NCBI RefSeq assembly: GCF_023100945.1
Contig: NZ_CP064689.1
Span: forward strand, 6,306,001-6,370,000
Reading direction: 5' to 3'
From: Bradyrhizobium sp. 200
GTDB lineage: Bacteria; Pseudomonadota; Alphaproteobacteria; Rhizobiales; Xanthobacteraceae
DNA length: 64,000 nt
The notes beneath the pieces are model-generated. The model did not search any database. It was not told where the DNA came from and worked only from the letters and a program-made list of their open reading frames with translations. Of the stretch, positions 8,990 through 18,254 are shown one piece after another. How positions within the stretch are numbered: position 1 is the stretch's first letter; the number at the start of each line of letters is the position of its first letter. The position numbers and the translations under genes are program-made.

Positions 8990-10408
8990 ATGGATAACCG
9001 CAGTAACATCTGGCGTGGCGTCGACACCATCAAGCCGCGTTTCACCGCCTTGGCCGACCGGGTCTGGGCGATGCCCGAGGTCTGCTACACCGAAGCGCGC
9101 TCTTCCGCCGAGCATCTGGCCGAGCTGCGTCATCAGGGTTTCCGTATCACCGAGCAGGTCGCAGGCATCCCCACCGCCGTGATGGGTGAATGGGGCGAAG
9201 GCGGGCCCGTGATCGCGTTTCTCGGCGAATACGACGCCCTGCCCGGTCTCAGCCAGGAAGCCGGCGTGGCCGAACCCCGCCCGCTGGAAGCCGGCGGCCA
9301 TGGCCATGGTTGCGGCCACAATCTGCTCGGCTCGGCCGCGCTGCTTGCGGCCACCGCCGTGAAGGACTGGCTCGCCGAACACAAGATGCCGGGGCGCGTG
9401 CGCTATTACGGCTGCCCCGCGGAGGAAGGCGGCGCCGCGAAGGCCTTCATGGTGCGCGACGGCGCCTTTGACGACGCCGACATCGCGATCACCTGGCACC
9501 CGTCGAGCTTCTGGGAAGTGGTGATGACGCCTTCGCTCGCCAACACGCGCGCCGATTTCATCTTCACCGGACGCACCTCGCATGCCGCGGCCTCGCCGCA
9601 TCTCGGCCGCAGCGCGCTGGATGCGGTCGAACTGATGAATGTCGGCGTCAACTACATGCGCGAACACATGCCGAGCGATGCCCGCGTCCATTATGCCCTG
9701 CTCGACACCGGCGGCATCGCCCCCAACGTGGTGCAGGCCCATGCGCGCGTGCGCTATTCGATCCGCGACCGCGACCTGCCCGGCATGAACGAACTGGTGG
9801 AGCGCGTCCACAAGATTGCGCAGGGCGCGGCGCTGATGACCGAAACCAAGGTGGAGATGAAGATCATTTCCGCCGTCTCCAATCTGTTGCCGAACACCCC
9901 GCTCGAGGCGGCGCTTCATCGCATCATGGAGGAACTCGGCCCACCGCATTTCGATGACACCGACAAGGATTTCGCGGCCAGGATCCGCTCCACGCTGACG
10001 GACAAGGATATCGCGAGCGTCTATCACTCGATCGGCATGGAGCCGACCGACCGGCCGCTGGCCGATTTCATCGTACCGCTGGATGCCAAACGTAACCCGC
10101 AAATCGGCTCGACCGACGTCGGCGACGTGAGCTGGGTCGTACCGACCGTGCAGGTCCACGCCCCGACCGTTGCCATCGGCACCCCGTTCCACACCTGGCA
10201 GGTGGTGGCGCAGGGCAAGAGCCCGCACGCCCACAAGGCCATGGTGCAGGCGGCCAAGGCCATGGCCGGCCTCGGCGTCCGGGCGCTGACGGAGCCGGAC
10301 CTGATCACCGCCGCCAAGGCCGACCTGACGAAGCGCACCACCCGCACCCCCTATGTCAGCCCGCTGCCGGACAGCGTTGCGCCGCCGCTGGACATGTCGC
10401 TGATCTGA
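8990..10408 (+). CDS. M20 family amidohydrolase, AbgB-like
   Basis: A 472-aa metallohydrolase resembling the p-aminobenzoyl-glutamate hydrolase subunit AbgB. Metal and catalytic motifs are present: GEYDALPG (79-86), GHGHGCGHN (103-111), the glutamate pair in CPAEEGG (Glu145-Glu146) and His170 in TWHPSSFW. The C-terminal motif with PFHTWQVVAQGKSPHAHK supplies the last metal ligand. It lies 276 bp before a Dpp-type peptide importer on the same strand, suggesting that the imported compound is an N-acyl amino acid or short peptide cleaved here. Cytoplasmic: no signal peptide. Confidence 0.85.
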   Translation: MDNRSNIWRGVDTIKPRFTALADRVWAMPEVCYTEARSSAEHLAELRHQGFRITEQVAGIPTAVMGEWGEGGPVIAFLGEYDALPGLSQEAGVAEPRPLEAGGHGHGCGHNLLGSAALLAATAVKDWLAEHKMPGRVRYYGCPAEEGGAAKAFMVRDGAFDDADIAITWHPSSFWEVVMTPSLANTRADFIFTGRTSHAAASPHLGRSALDAVELMNVGVNYMREHMPSDARVHYALLDTGGIAPNVVQAHARVRYSIRDRDLPGMNELVERVHKIAQGAALMTETKVEMKIISAVSNLLPNTPLEAALHRIMEELGPPHFDDTDKDFAARIRSTLTDKDIASVYHSIGMEPTDRPLADFIVPLDAKRNPQIGSTDVGDVSWVVPTVQVHAPTVAIGTPFHTWQVVAQGKSPHAHKAMVQAAKAMAGLGVRALTEPDLITAAKADLTKRTTRTPYVSPLPDSVAPPLDMSLI

Positions 10409-10683
10409 CCTGCCCGGCCTGATCGATCTGGCGAAATTTTTTGCAGTGCAGAGCGCGATTCCGCGCGCTTTTGACGCGCCTGGGCTACCGGATTGCCGAA
10501 GCGATGTGCGCTGCAGTGTGTTTCTGCCCAAGTAAAAATCATTCGCGCCTTCCATTCTGCCGATTGTCGACAGCCAGACGTTGACCTCCGGGGCATTTGG
10601 TGTGCCATCTTACTAGTCGAACATCCGACGCTGCCGCCCGGCGGCGCGCCGCAACCACACCGGAACCAGACACGGGGACAACG

Positions 10684-12480
10684 ATGCTGGACAACGAACT
10701 GCGAACCATGATCGACGAAGTCAAGGACGGGCGCATGGATCGCCGCGGCTTCGTTCAGCGTATGCTGGCCTTCGGTCTCACCGCGCCCATGGCCACGCAG
10801 CTTCTGGCCATCGGCGGCGTGGCCATGGCCGAGAGCCCATCCACCTACAAGCCGACCAAGCGCGGCGGCGGCGGCGCGTTGAAACTGCTGTGGTGGCAAG
10901 GCCCGACCCTGCTCAATCCGCATTTTGCCACCGGCACCAAGGACCAGGACGGCTCGCGCCTGTTCTATGAACCGCTCGCCTGCTGGGATCCGGACGGCAA
11001 CATGAAGCTGGTTCTGGCCGCCGAGATTCCCTCGCTCCAGAATGGCGGGCTGGCCGCCGACGGCACGTCCGTGACCTGGAAGCTCAAGCCCGGCGTCAAA
11101 TGGCACGACGGCAAACCCTTCACCGCCGATGACGTGGTGTTCAACTGGGAATACGCCCGCGATCCCGCCACCGCCACCGTGACCATCGGCGTTCACCGCG
11201 ACATCACCGTTGAGAAGATCGACGACCTCACGGTCCGCATTCTCTTCAAGAAGCCGACACCGTTCTGGGCCGATGCCTTTGTCGGCGCTCCCGGCAGCAT
11301 CATCCCCAAACATTTGTTCGCGGAATATAAAGGCGCCAAATCCCGCGAGGCCCCGAACAATCTTTCCCCGGTCGGCACCGGTCCCTACAAATTCATCGAG
11401 TTCAAGCCGGGCGACCTGATCCGCGGCGAGCTCAATCCCGACTACCATATGGCGAACCGCCCCCACTTCGACACGCTCGAGATGAAAGGCGGCGGTGACG
11501 CCGTCTCGGCCGCACGCGCGGTCATCCAGACCGGCGAGTATGATTTCGGCTGGAACATCCAGGTGGAAGATGACGTCCTGCTGCGCCTTGAAAAGGGCGG
11601 CAAGGGCAAGACCGTCTATGCGGTCGGCGGCGACACCGAATTCATCGCGCTCAACTTTACCGATCCCAATACCGAGGTCGACGGCGAACGCTCCTCGATC
11701 AAGACCAAGCATCCGCTGTTCTCCGATCCGGCGGTGCGCAAGGCGCTCTCCATGCTGGTCGATCGCGAAGCCGTCAAGAAGGTCATCTACGGCCGCGCCG
11801 GACGCGTCACTCCCAATTTCCTCAACGGCCCCGAGAAATTCGTTTCCAAGAACACCACCTGGGAATTCAGCATCGAGAAGGCGGCCAAGCTGCTGGAGGA
11901 CGCAGGCTGGAAGGCCGGCTCCGACGGCATCCGCGAGAAGGACGGCAAGAAGCTGAAGCTGCTGTACCAGACCGCCATCAACGGCCCGCGCCAGAAGACC
12001 CAGGCCATCGTCAAGCAGGCCTGCCAGAAGGCCGGCATCGACGTCGAGCTGAAATCGGTGGTCGCCTCGGTGTTCTTCTCCTCCGACGTCGCCAATCCCG
12101 ACACCTACGCCAAGTTCTACGCCGACCTCGAGATGTTCCAGATCCCGATGAGCCAGCCGGATCCGGCCCAGCACATGCGCCGCTACCATTCGCGCAACGT
12201 CGCCACCAAGGAGAACAAGTGGCAGGGCGTGAACTTCCCGCGCTGGGTCAACAAGGACTACGACGCCACGGTCGATGCGGCCGAGGCCGAAACCGACCTC
12301 GTCAAGCGCGCCGCCCTCTACATCAAGGCCAACGACATCATGATGCAGGACACCGTGTTCATTCCGGTGATGCACCGCCTGAAAGTGGAAGCCTGCTCCA
12401 ACACGCTGCGTCCCGTGGTCAGCGGCTGGGCCAACGAAACCGACAATCTGTTCGACTGGTACCGGGAGGCGACGGGATAA
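10684..12480 (+). CDS. Dipeptide/oligopeptide ABC transporter substrate-binding protein
   Basis: A 598-aa family 5 extracellular solute-binding protein. Start ATG 10684 is preceded by GGGGA at 10674-10678. The N-terminus has a twin-arginine-like MDRRGFVQRMLAFGL followed by a hydrophobic run ending at VAMAES, consistent with Tat export after a 17-residue charged leader. Family motifs include VTWKLKPGVKWHDGKPFTADDV-like residues near 140-160 and ALSMLVDRE near 355. At about 600 residues it is slightly longer than E. coli DppA. A TTGACC at 10581-10586 may belong to its promoter, but the -10 is poor. First gene of a five-gene importer operon. Confidence 0.9.
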   Translation: MLDNELRTMIDEVKDGRMDRRGFVQRMLAFGLTAPMATQLLAIGGVAMAESPSTYKPTKRGGGGALKLLWWQGPTLLNPHFATGTKDQDGSRLFYEPLACWDPDGNMKLVLAAEIPSLQNGGLAADGTSVTWKLKPGVKWHDGKPFTADDVVFNWEYARDPATATVTIGVHRDITVEKIDDLTVRILFKKPTPFWADAFVGAPGSIIPKHLFAEYKGAKSREAPNNLSPVGTGPYKFIEFKPGDLIRGELNPDYHMANRPHFDTLEMKGGGDAVSAARAVIQTGEYDFGWNIQVEDDVLLRLEKGGKGKTVYAVGGDTEFIALNFTDPNTEVDGERSSIKTKHPLFSDPAVRKALSMLVDREAVKKVIYGRAGRVTPNFLNGPEKFVSKNTTWEFSIEKAAKLLEDAGWKAGSDGIREKDGKKLKLLYQTAINGPRQKTQAIVKQACQKAGIDVELKSVVASVFFSSDVANPDTYAKFYADLEMFQIPMSQPDPAQHMRRYHSRNVATKENKWQGVNFPRWVNKDYDATVDAAEAETDLVKRAALYIKANDIMMQDTVFIPVMHRLKVEACSNTLRPVVSGWANETDNLFDWYREATG

Positions 12481-12500
12481 TCATCGAAGGGATTATTCCC
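12474..12500 (+). other. Intercistronic stem-loop after the peptide-binding protein gene
   Basis: GGGATAATC at 12474-12482 pairs with GATTATTCCC at 12491-12500 with one bulged T. It overlaps the stop codon and ends just before the permease start. A moderate hairpin in this position can stabilise the upstream message, raising binding-protein output relative to the permeases. Inference from position. Confidence 0.45.
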
Positions 12501-12502
12501 TC

Positions 12503-13462
12503 ATGAGTCAGTATGTCCTGCGTCGCCTCCTGATCGCCGTTCCGAGCCTGCTCGGGATCTCGCTCGTTCTGTTCGTCGTGCTTGCGCTTGCGCCCGGCGA
12601 TCCGTTCAGCGAACTGGCGACCAACCCGAACGTGCCGCCCGAAGTCGCCGCCGCGCTTCGGGCGAAGTTCGGCCTCGACGATCCGATCTATCTCCGTTAC
12701 CTGCACTGGATCACGGCCATGCTGCGGGGCGACTGGGGCTTTTCCTTCGTCAGCCGGATGAATGTCGACACGCTGATCCTGCAGCGCCTGCCGACAACGC
12801 TCTATGTGATCGGCTCGGCGCAACTGCTGGCGCTCGCCATCGCGATACCGGTCGGGGTCTATGCCGCGACCAGGCCCTATTCGATCTTCGACCAGATCGC
12901 CAACACGCTCGCCTTCATCGGCTTCTCGCTGCCGACCTTCTTTACGGGCCTGCTGTTCATTCTGCTGTTTTCGATCACGCTGGACTGGCTGCCTTTCGTC
13001 TACACCACCGACATCAGGGCGACCGGCTTCCGCTGGGTGATCGAACAGGTTCGGCAGGCCATCATGCCGGTGATGGTGCTCGGGCTGTTTCAGGCAGCCT
13101 CCATGACGCGCTTCGTGCGCTCGGCCATGCTGGACGTGATCCGCCTCGACTACGTCACCACGGCCCGCGCCAAGGGCCTCGGGCAGGCCCGGGTAATCGT
13201 CAAGCACGCGATGCGCAACGCCCTGATCCCGGTCGTCACGCTGGTCGCGCTGCAGATGCCGGCCGTGTTCGGCGGCGCTATCGTCACCGAGCAGATCTTT
13301 CGCATTCCGGGCATCGGCTCGCTCCTGATCTCCTCCATTCTCTCCAACGACACGCCGGTCGTGATGGCCGTGACCTTCGTCTTCGCCTGTCTCGTGGTGC
13401 TGTTCAACCTGATCGCGGATGTCCTTTATGGCTGGCTTGACCCTCGCATCTCCCTCCGCTGA
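12503..13462 (+). CDS. Dpp-type peptide ABC transporter permease (DppB-like)
   Basis: A 319-aa inner-membrane permease beginning MSQYVLRRLLIAVPSLLGISL, the hallmark N-terminus of DppB/OppB proteins, with six hydrophobic segments and the cytoplasmic loop RLDYVTTARAKGLGQARVIVKHAMRNALIPVVT-type EAA motif (about 213-245) that docks with the ATPases. It follows the binding-protein gene after 22 bp and overlaps the next permease gene by 44 bp. Substrate likely small peptides or acyl-amino acids. Confidence 0.92.
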   Translation: MSQYVLRRLLIAVPSLLGISLVLFVVLALAPGDPFSELATNPNVPPEVAAALRAKFGLDDPIYLRYLHWITAMLRGDWGFSFVSRMNVDTLILQRLPTTLYVIGSAQLLALAIAIPVGVYAATRPYSIFDQIANTLAFIGFSLPTFFTGLLFILLFSITLDWLPFVYTTDIRATGFRWVIEQVRQAIMPVMVLGLFQAASMTRFVRSAMLDVIRLDYVTTARAKGLGQARVIVKHAMRNALIPVVTLVALQMPAVFGGAIVTEQIFRIPGIGSLLISSILSNDTPVVMAVTFVFACLVVLFNLIADVLYGWLDPRISLR

Positions 13463-14348
13463 ACGGCGGCCGGCCTGGTCGCCCTGGCGCGAGACCTGGC
13501 GGCGTTATCGACGCCACAAGCTCGCGGTGGTCAGCGCGGTCCTGCTGATCGTCCTGATCCTGGCGGTGACGTTCGGCCCCTTCGTCTGGCGCGTCAGCAT
13601 CAACGACATCGATTTCAACGCGCGCCTCGAAGGTCCCTCGCTCGCCCATCCCTTCGGCACCGACGATCTCGGACAGGATATTCTCGCCCGCATGATCTAC
13701 GGCGGCCGCATCTCGCTCGCGGTCGGGCTGGCCGCGATGGCGGTCGCCGTCATCATCGGCACGCTGATCGGCGCGCTTGCCGGCATGTCGCGCGGCGCGC
13801 TCGGGCATGCGCTGATGTGGCTCACCGACCTCTTCCTCTCGCTGCCGCAACTGCCGCTGCTGCTGCTGCTCATCTATTTGTTCCGCGACGGGCTCAAGGC
13901 CGCGTTCGGCCCCGAGGGCGGCATCTTCATTCTGATCGTGCTGGTCATCGGTGGCCTGCGCTGGATGCCGGTCGCCCGCCTGGTGCGCGCGCAATTCCTC
14001 TCGCTGCGCGAAAAGGATTTTGTCGAGGCCGCCCGCGCGCTCGGCGCCAGTCCGCTGCGGCAGGTGGTGCGTCACATCCTGCCCAATGCGCTCGGACCGG
14101 TGATCATCGCCGGCACCATCGACGTCGCCGCCGCCATCATCGCGGAATCGACCCTGTCGTTTCTCGGCCTCGGCTTCCCGCCCGACGTTCCGACCTGGGG
14201 CCGGCTGCTGTTCGACGCCAAGGACTTTCTCGATATCGCCGCCCACTGGGCGCTGTTTCCGGGCGGCGCGATCTTCGTTGCGGTGGTCGCCATCAATTTC
14301 ATCGGCGACGGCATGCGCGACGCGCTCGATGCAAGGCGGGTGATCTGA
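13419..14348 (+). CDS. Dpp-type peptide ABC transporter permease (DppC-like)
   Basis: A 309-aa permease with a cytoplasmic leader, the RRHKLAVVSAVLLIVL first helix, the GTDDLGQDILARMIYGGRISL periplasmic segment and the EAA loop (VEAARALGASPLRQVVRHILPNALGP) typical of DppC/OppC. ATG 13419 overlaps the previous gene by 44 nt; ATG 13428 is an alternative that shortens it by three residues. The stop shares one base with the start of the following ATPase (TGATG), so the operon is tightly coupled. Confidence 0.92.
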   Translation: MSFMAGLTLASPSAERRPAWSPWRETWRRYRRHKLAVVSAVLLIVLILAVTFGPFVWRVSINDIDFNARLEGPSLAHPFGTDDLGQDILARMIYGGRISLAVGLAAMAVAVIIGTLIGALAGMSRGALGHALMWLTDLFLSLPQLPLLLLLIYLFRDGLKAAFGPEGGIFILIVLVIGGLRWMPVARLVRAQFLSLREKDFVEAARALGASPLRQVVRHILPNALGPVIIAGTIDVAAAIIAESTLSFLGLGFPPDVPTWGRLLFDAKDFLDIAAHWALFPGGAIFVAVVAINFIGDGMRDALDARRVI

Positions 14349-15340
14349 TGGCGCCGCTGCTTGAAATCAAGGGCCTCAAGACCCATTTTTCCACGGACGA
14401 CGGTATGCTAAGGGCGGTCGACGGCGTCGACATCGCGCTCAACAAGGGCGAGACGCTCTGCGTGGTCGGCGAATCCGGCTGCGGCAAGACGGTCACGGCG
14501 ATGTCGATCCTGAAGCTGATCGCGATGCCGCCGGGCCGCATCGTCGACGGCCAGATCCTGTTCGAGGGCCGCGATCTTGTGCCGCTCACGAGCAACGAAC
14601 TGGACGAAATCAGGGCCAAGGAGATCGGTTTCATCTTCCAGGAGCCGATGACCTCGCTCAACCCGGTGCTGTCGGTCGGCGAGCAGGTCGCAGAGAGCCT
14701 GCGCCGTCACGAGGGTCTCTCGAACAAGGACGCGCTCGCCCGCACCGTCGAGATGTTCAAGCTGGTGCAGATCCCCAATGCCGCGGGCCGCGTGCATGAT
14801 TACCCGCACCAGTTCTCGGGCGGCATGCGCCAGCGCGTCATGATCGCCATGGCGCTGGCCTGCAAGCCAAAACTCGTCATCGCCGACGAGCCGACCACCG
14901 CGCTCGACGTCACCATCCAGGCGCAAATCCTCGACCTCCTGCAGGACATGAAGGAACGCTTCGGCATGGCGGTGATGCTGATCACCCATGCGATGGGCGT
15001 CGTGGCCGAGACCGCGCAGCGTGTCGTCGTGATGTATGCCGGCAAGGTGGTGGAAGAGGCCGATGTCGACAGCCTGTTCGAAAGCCCGCGCCATCCCTAC
15101 ACCCAGGGCCTGATCCGCTCGATCCCGCGCATCGACCTCGCCAGCACGCACAAGACGCGGCTGGAAGCCATCGGCGGCACCGTGCCGACCCTGATCAATC
15201 CTGCGCCCGGCTGCCGCTTCGCGCCGCGCTGCCGCTTCGCCTTCGGTCCTTGCTCCGAAAAGGAGCCGGTGCTGCGCGAGGTCGCACCTCGCCATCGCAT
15301 GGCCTGCCATCTCGGAGACACGCAGGGAGCGAGCGCATGA
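14348..15340 (+). CDS. Dpp-type ABC transporter ATP-binding protein (DppD-like)
   Basis: A 330-aa ATPase. Walker A is GESGCGKT (41-48), the Q-loop [13 protein letters not shown] (about 97-109), signature FSGGMRQR, Walker [13 protein letters not shown], and the C-terminal oligopeptide-transporter extension with a cysteine-rich [16 protein letters not shown] segment (about 290-306), which in this family can bind an iron-sulfur cluster or metal. ATG 14348 is chosen over the open frame upstream because it follows directly on the dppC stop and gives the standard start. Works as a heterodimer with the next protein. Confidence 0.93.
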   Translation: MAPLLEIKGLKTHFSTDDGMLRAVDGVDIALNKGETLCVVGESGCGKTVTAMSILKLIAMPPGRIVDGQILFEGRDLVPLTSNELDEIRAKEIGFIFQEPMTSLNPVLSVGEQVAESLRRHEGLSNKDALARTVEMFKLVQIPNAAGRVHDYPHQFSGGMRQRVMIAMALACKPKLVIADEPTTALDVTIQAQILDLLQDMKERFGMAVMLITHAMGVVAETAQRVVVMYAGKVVEEADVDSLFESPRHPYTQGLIRSIPRIDLASTHKTRLEAIGGTVPTLINPAPGCRFAPRCRFAFGPCSEKEPVLREVAPRHRMACHLGDTQGASA

Positions 15341-16305
15341 GCGAACCCCTGCTGCGCGTCACCGGGCTGAAGAAGCATTTTGCCGTCAAGGCCGGACTCC
15401 TTTCGCGCGAGGTCGGGCGCGTTCACGCGGTGGACGGCGTGTCGTTTGCGGTCAAGCGCGGCGAAACGCTCGGGCTGGTCGGCGAGTCCGGTTGCGGCAA
15501 ATCCACCACCGCGCGCTGCGTGCTGCGTCTTGTTGAGCCCAGCGAAGGCGAGATCGTCTTTGACGGACGCGACGTGCGCAGCCTTTCCGGCGGCGACCTG
15601 CGCGCCATGCGGCGCAACATGCAGATCGTGTTCCAGGACCCGTTTGCTTCCCTCAATCCGCGCATGACCGTCGGCGCGATCCTTGGCGAGGCCTTCACCA
15701 TTCACGAGCTCGCTTCCTCGGCCAGCGAGCGGGACGATCGCGTGGCGAGCCTGCTCGTCAAGGTCGGACTGAAGGCCGAGCACATGCGCCGCTACCCGCA
15801 CGAATTCTCCGGCGGCCAGCGCCAGCGCATCGGGATCGCGCGCGCGCTCGCGGTGGAGCCGAAGTTCATCGTGTGCGACGAGCCGGTTTCCGCGCTCGAC
15901 GTCTCGATCCAGGCGCAGGTGATCAACCTGTTGGAAGACCTGCAGGCCGAACTCAACCTCACCTATCTGTTCGTCGCCCACGACCTCTCGGTGGTGGAGC
16001 ATATTTCCGACCGCGTGGCGGTGATGTATCTCGGGCGCATCGTCGAGCTGGCTGATGCGAGCGAGCTCTACCGCAATCCGCGGCATCCCTATACCCAGGC
16101 GCTGCTCTCCGCCGTGCCGGTGCCGGATCCGAAGGTCAAGCGCAAGCGGATCCGCCTGCAGGGCGACGTGCCAAGCCCGATGAATCCGCCGCGGGGTTGT
16201 CACTTTCACACCCGCTGCCCGATCGCCGAGCCGCGCTGCCGGGAAAGCGCGCCCGAACTGAAGCAAGGCAGCGACGGCCATTTCGTGGCCTGCCATCTGG
16301 CCTGA
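15337..16305 (+). CDS. Dpp-type ABC transporter ATP-binding protein (DppF-like)
   Basis: A 322-aa partner ATPase. Walker [10 protein letters not shown] at 49-57, Q-loop [14 protein letters not shown], signature [16 protein letters not shown], Walker [13 protein letters not shown], and the C-terminal [15 protein letters not shown] cysteine motif. Start ATG 15337 overlaps the previous stop by four bases (ATGA). It ends the peptide-transport operon; an intrinsic terminator follows at 16437. Confidence 0.93.
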   Translation: MSEPLLRVTGLKKHFAVKAGLLSREVGRVHAVDGVSFAVKRGETLGLVGESGCGKSTTARCVLRLVEPSEGEIVFDGRDVRSLSGGDLRAMRRNMQIVFQDPFASLNPRMTVGAILGEAFTIHELASSASERDDRVASLLVKVGLKAEHMRRYPHEFSGGQRQRIGIARALAVEPKFIVCDEPVSALDVSIQAQVINLLEDLQAELNLTYLFVAHDLSVVEHISDRVAVMYLGRIVELADASELYRNPRHPYTQALLSAVPVPDPKVKRKRIRLQGDVPSPMNPPRGCHFHTRCPIAEPRCRESAPELKQGSDGHFVACHLA

Positions 16306-16436
16306 CGGGGTGCTGGCCGCAATAGGCATCGTTTTTATCGGGCCATTGTCGGGTTCCTTACAGACAGCGGCCGGAGTCAGATTTTAGCCTGAGCGCATGC
16401 CGGGACGGCATGGGGATCGGCGCGCCCCGGCATAGA

Positions 16437-16481
16437 ACGACCCCAGTGGACCTCAGCCCCCGAGCTGGGGTCGTTTCTTTT
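16437..16481 (+). terminator. Intrinsic terminator after the peptide-transport operon
   Basis: ACGACCCCAG (16437-16446) pairs perfectly with CTGGGGTCGT (16465-16474), followed by TTCTTTT. It lies 130 bp after the last ATPase gene; the gap between holds no gene that I can see. Confidence 0.8.
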
Positions 16482-16576
16482 GAACGGCCGCTTTTTGAAA
16501 CAGGCCGGTATTAGGCGCGTGTTCTGTCCGACTATCTGCCGCTTCCCGTGCAGGCGGCGCTGCCATCATTGAACCA

Positions 16577-16636
16577 TCAAAAAAGCGGCGGCCCCGCTGC
16601 GGCAGTGGTTGAACCACTCTTGCCGGGCGGGGCCGC
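16577..16636 (-). terminator. Intrinsic terminator for the small gene at 16652
   Basis: On the minus strand a long imperfect hairpin (outer arms GCGGCCCCGC at 16588-16597 and 16627-16636, inner arms AGTGGTT/AACCACT) is followed by TTTTTT at 16579-16584. It starts 16 nt after the stop of the small coiled-coil gene. Confidence 0.75.
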
Positions 16637-16651
16637 AATCAGGTCGTGACG

Positions 16652-16897
16652 TTATCTCGGGTGAACGCCGTTTTTGCGAATCAGGTCCGAAAGCTGAGAC
16701 AGAAGCTCCCGAAGCCTGGCATTCTCCTCGATTAGCGAGTGAGCTTCGTCGGCCTGTTCGTCGCGACGAAGGGCGGGCTCGTCCCCGCGCAGGGCATTCT
16801 CAAGCAATGAAAGGGCGTCGTCGGTCGGTTCTTCAACCCAAAATGAGGGTTCTGCGCGTCGGTCTCGCTTATTGAGCTGCGGATGGTCTACTCGCAT
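16652..16897 (-). CDS. Small hypothetical protein with C-terminal coiled-coil motif
   Basis: An 81-aa acidic protein beginning MRVDHPQLNKRD. The C-terminus carries HSLIEENARLRELLSQLSDL, a leucine-zipper-like helix. I chose ATG at 16895-16897 because GGAG lies 8 nt upstream; a longer frame (to 16978) lacks that. The same C-terminal motif recurs in the protein at 18255-18572, so the two are paralogues. Function unknown; I have seen this motif in many Bradyrhizobium hypothetical proteins. Has its own terminator, so it is a single-gene unit. Confidence 0.7.
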   Translation of the reverse strand: MRVDHPQLNKRDRRAEPSFWVEEPTDDALSLLENALRGDEPALRRDEQADEAHSLIEENARLRELLSQLSDLIRKNGVHPR

Positions 16898-17205
16898 GAT
16901 TGATACTCCAATTTTAAAATGCAGACGTGCCCCCAGTCGTCTTGTCGCGCGCGGAGAATGAGGTGAGTCGGCAGGCAATTTTGCGACTAAAATTGGAATC
17001 GCGCGGAGGCGACCCCGGCGCTAAAGCGGCGTGATTGCGGCGAGACTCTCAAGCGCACGCCGGCCGCGGCTGCAGCCTGCGCGTGCGCTGTGTCGCGTCT
17101 TCGAGCAGGGCATGTCCCCGGACCAGGCACCGCTTCGCGTCAGGAAAACGCATCAAAACAACAAATTAGAGCGAACTCTAATTCAGTCAGGACCGAAAAA
17201 AGTTT
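16898..17205. other. Gene-poor gap
   Basis: About 300 bp upstream of the small coiled-coil gene. It should contain that gene's promoter. Short open frames here lack ribosome sites and recognisable content; nothing else seen. Confidence 0.5.
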
Positions 17206-17298
17206 CTAAAGAAACGTGGCCAATTGATAGAGCGCATAAAGAACTTCAAGGCCCATGAGAACGAGCGCTGCCATCATTAGATAATAACCAAAATGCAT
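17206..17298 (-). CDS. Possible 30-aa single-helix membrane miniprotein
   Basis: A 30-residue open frame starting ATG (17296-17298), almost entirely hydrophobic apart from one Glu (MHFGYYLMMAALVLMGLEVL onward, ending ALYQLATFL). It would form a single membrane helix. No good ribosome site precedes the ATG. The same frame stays open upstream to a TTG that would give 59 residues, with GGAGG only one base before it. Family unknown. Reported because a similar miniprotein with a strong ribosome site lies 210 bp away on the same strand. Confidence 0.3.
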   Translation of the reverse strand: MHFGYYLMMAALVLMGLEVLYALYQLATFL

Positions 17299-17507
17299 GC
17301 GAAAATTGAAACCAATGCCTCTCGCGGCCTGAGCGGATTTCGCGCCAGGCCGTAAACCAAACTCGAAACGCGTCGGAAGGGACAAGCCTCCGGCGAACTA
17401 TGCGTCGGCAACCAGAAATGAAAAGGCCTCCGCCGCCGCGGAAGTGACGCCTTTGTCGCAAACCTCTTCTTGACCGGAGGTTTCCAGTTCGACGCCAGCA
17501 CGCCTGC

Positions 17508-17606
17508 TCATACACCGTGGAAAATCTTGATTCCCCACAGCACGATGACGATGGCCAACACCAGCGTAGCCGCCGTCAGTACACTTTCTAAGGAAGCGAC
17601 TCTCAT
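17508..17606 (-). CDS. 32-aa single-helix membrane miniprotein
   Basis: A short open frame beginning MRVASLESVLTAATLVLAIV and ending WGIKIFHGV, i.e. a short polar head followed by one membrane helix and a short basic tail. The start at 17604-17606 has GGAGAG 6-7 nt upstream, a good ribosome site. No family recognised. Such proteins often modulate larger membrane complexes, but nothing here shows a partner. Confidence 0.55.
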   Translation of the reverse strand: MRVASLESVLTAATLVLAIVIVLWGIKIFHGV

Positions 17607-17824
17607 ACTAACTCTCCGCTTCCCAGCCCCGTTTACGGTCTAGGTGATTCGTTGATTCCCCTGCAATCGCACGATCACAATGCTTTGAACGTTACCTCGC
17701 GGTTGTGTTTTACAGGTCACACATCTGAGCATGGCGGCGCATTTCTCCGCCACCACGGCATCGCCATGCGCCTGCCGAGGCGGAAAATGCCCGCCTCTCC
17801 CGACGCTTTTCGATTGAAGAGGAT

Positions 17825-18025
17825 TTATTCGGGCTGGCTTGCCGGAGCGTAGGAGCCGGCCGGGACCGGAGCACTTCGCCGCCGCTCGGCGTGAGCCGCC
17901 AGGCGGTCGTATTCCTCTGCCACCTTGAGCAGGCGCCCCTGGTCCTTGACGGCATTCGCGGCTAACGCCCGTGTCAATTCCGCGCGCTTGCGCCAGTGAT
18001 CCGCATTGGTCAGGAAATCCGTCAT
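17825..18025 (-). CDS. Small hypothetical protein (DHWRKRAE-type)
   Basis: A 66-aa helical protein: MTDFLTNADHWRKRAELTRA, then DQGRLLKVAEEYDRLAAHAERR and a Pro/Ala-rich tail. Start chosen at 18023-18025 because AGGGG lies about 8 nt upstream. The pattern HWRxRAExxRxLA...LLKxAxxYDRLAxxAE recurs in many small Bradyrhizobium proteins in my general knowledge. No function known. Confidence 0.7.
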   Translation of the reverse strand: MTDFLTNADHWRKRAELTRALAANAVKDQGRLLKVAEEYDRLAAHAERRRSAPVPAGSYAPASQPE

Positions 18026-18254
18026 CGATACGCCCCTAAATAACAAGGTTTGCTCCCCAGCCGCGCAGATGTCAGAAATGCTCGCGATACGTCAAAAATT
18101 TGGCCTAATCCGATCTGCCGTGTGACTCGAAGGACGTGTGACCTTTCCGCCGAGCCTCATCGTCGTTCCTTTTCCGACGCAAATTTGCCGTCGACTCAAT
18201 GGAAAGCTCGACGTCGAACCGACGACCGGGCCACCTTGTGATCAGGAATGTGTC

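Noticed and set aside
7655..10555. Very long open frame on the minus strand (966 codons)
   Set aside because: It is antisense to the efflux and amidohydrolase genes, is rich in Arg, His and Gly as expected for a GC-driven shadow frame, and has no domain.
16437..16482. Possible attachment site or riboswitch after the peptide importer
   Set aside because: A simple perfect hairpin with T tail explains it as a terminator.
17600..17710. Possible EcfG-type (GGAAT-N17-CGTA) promoter for the 32-aa miniprotein
   Set aside because: Two mismatches to the GGAAC...CGTT consensus as I know it; too weak to list.
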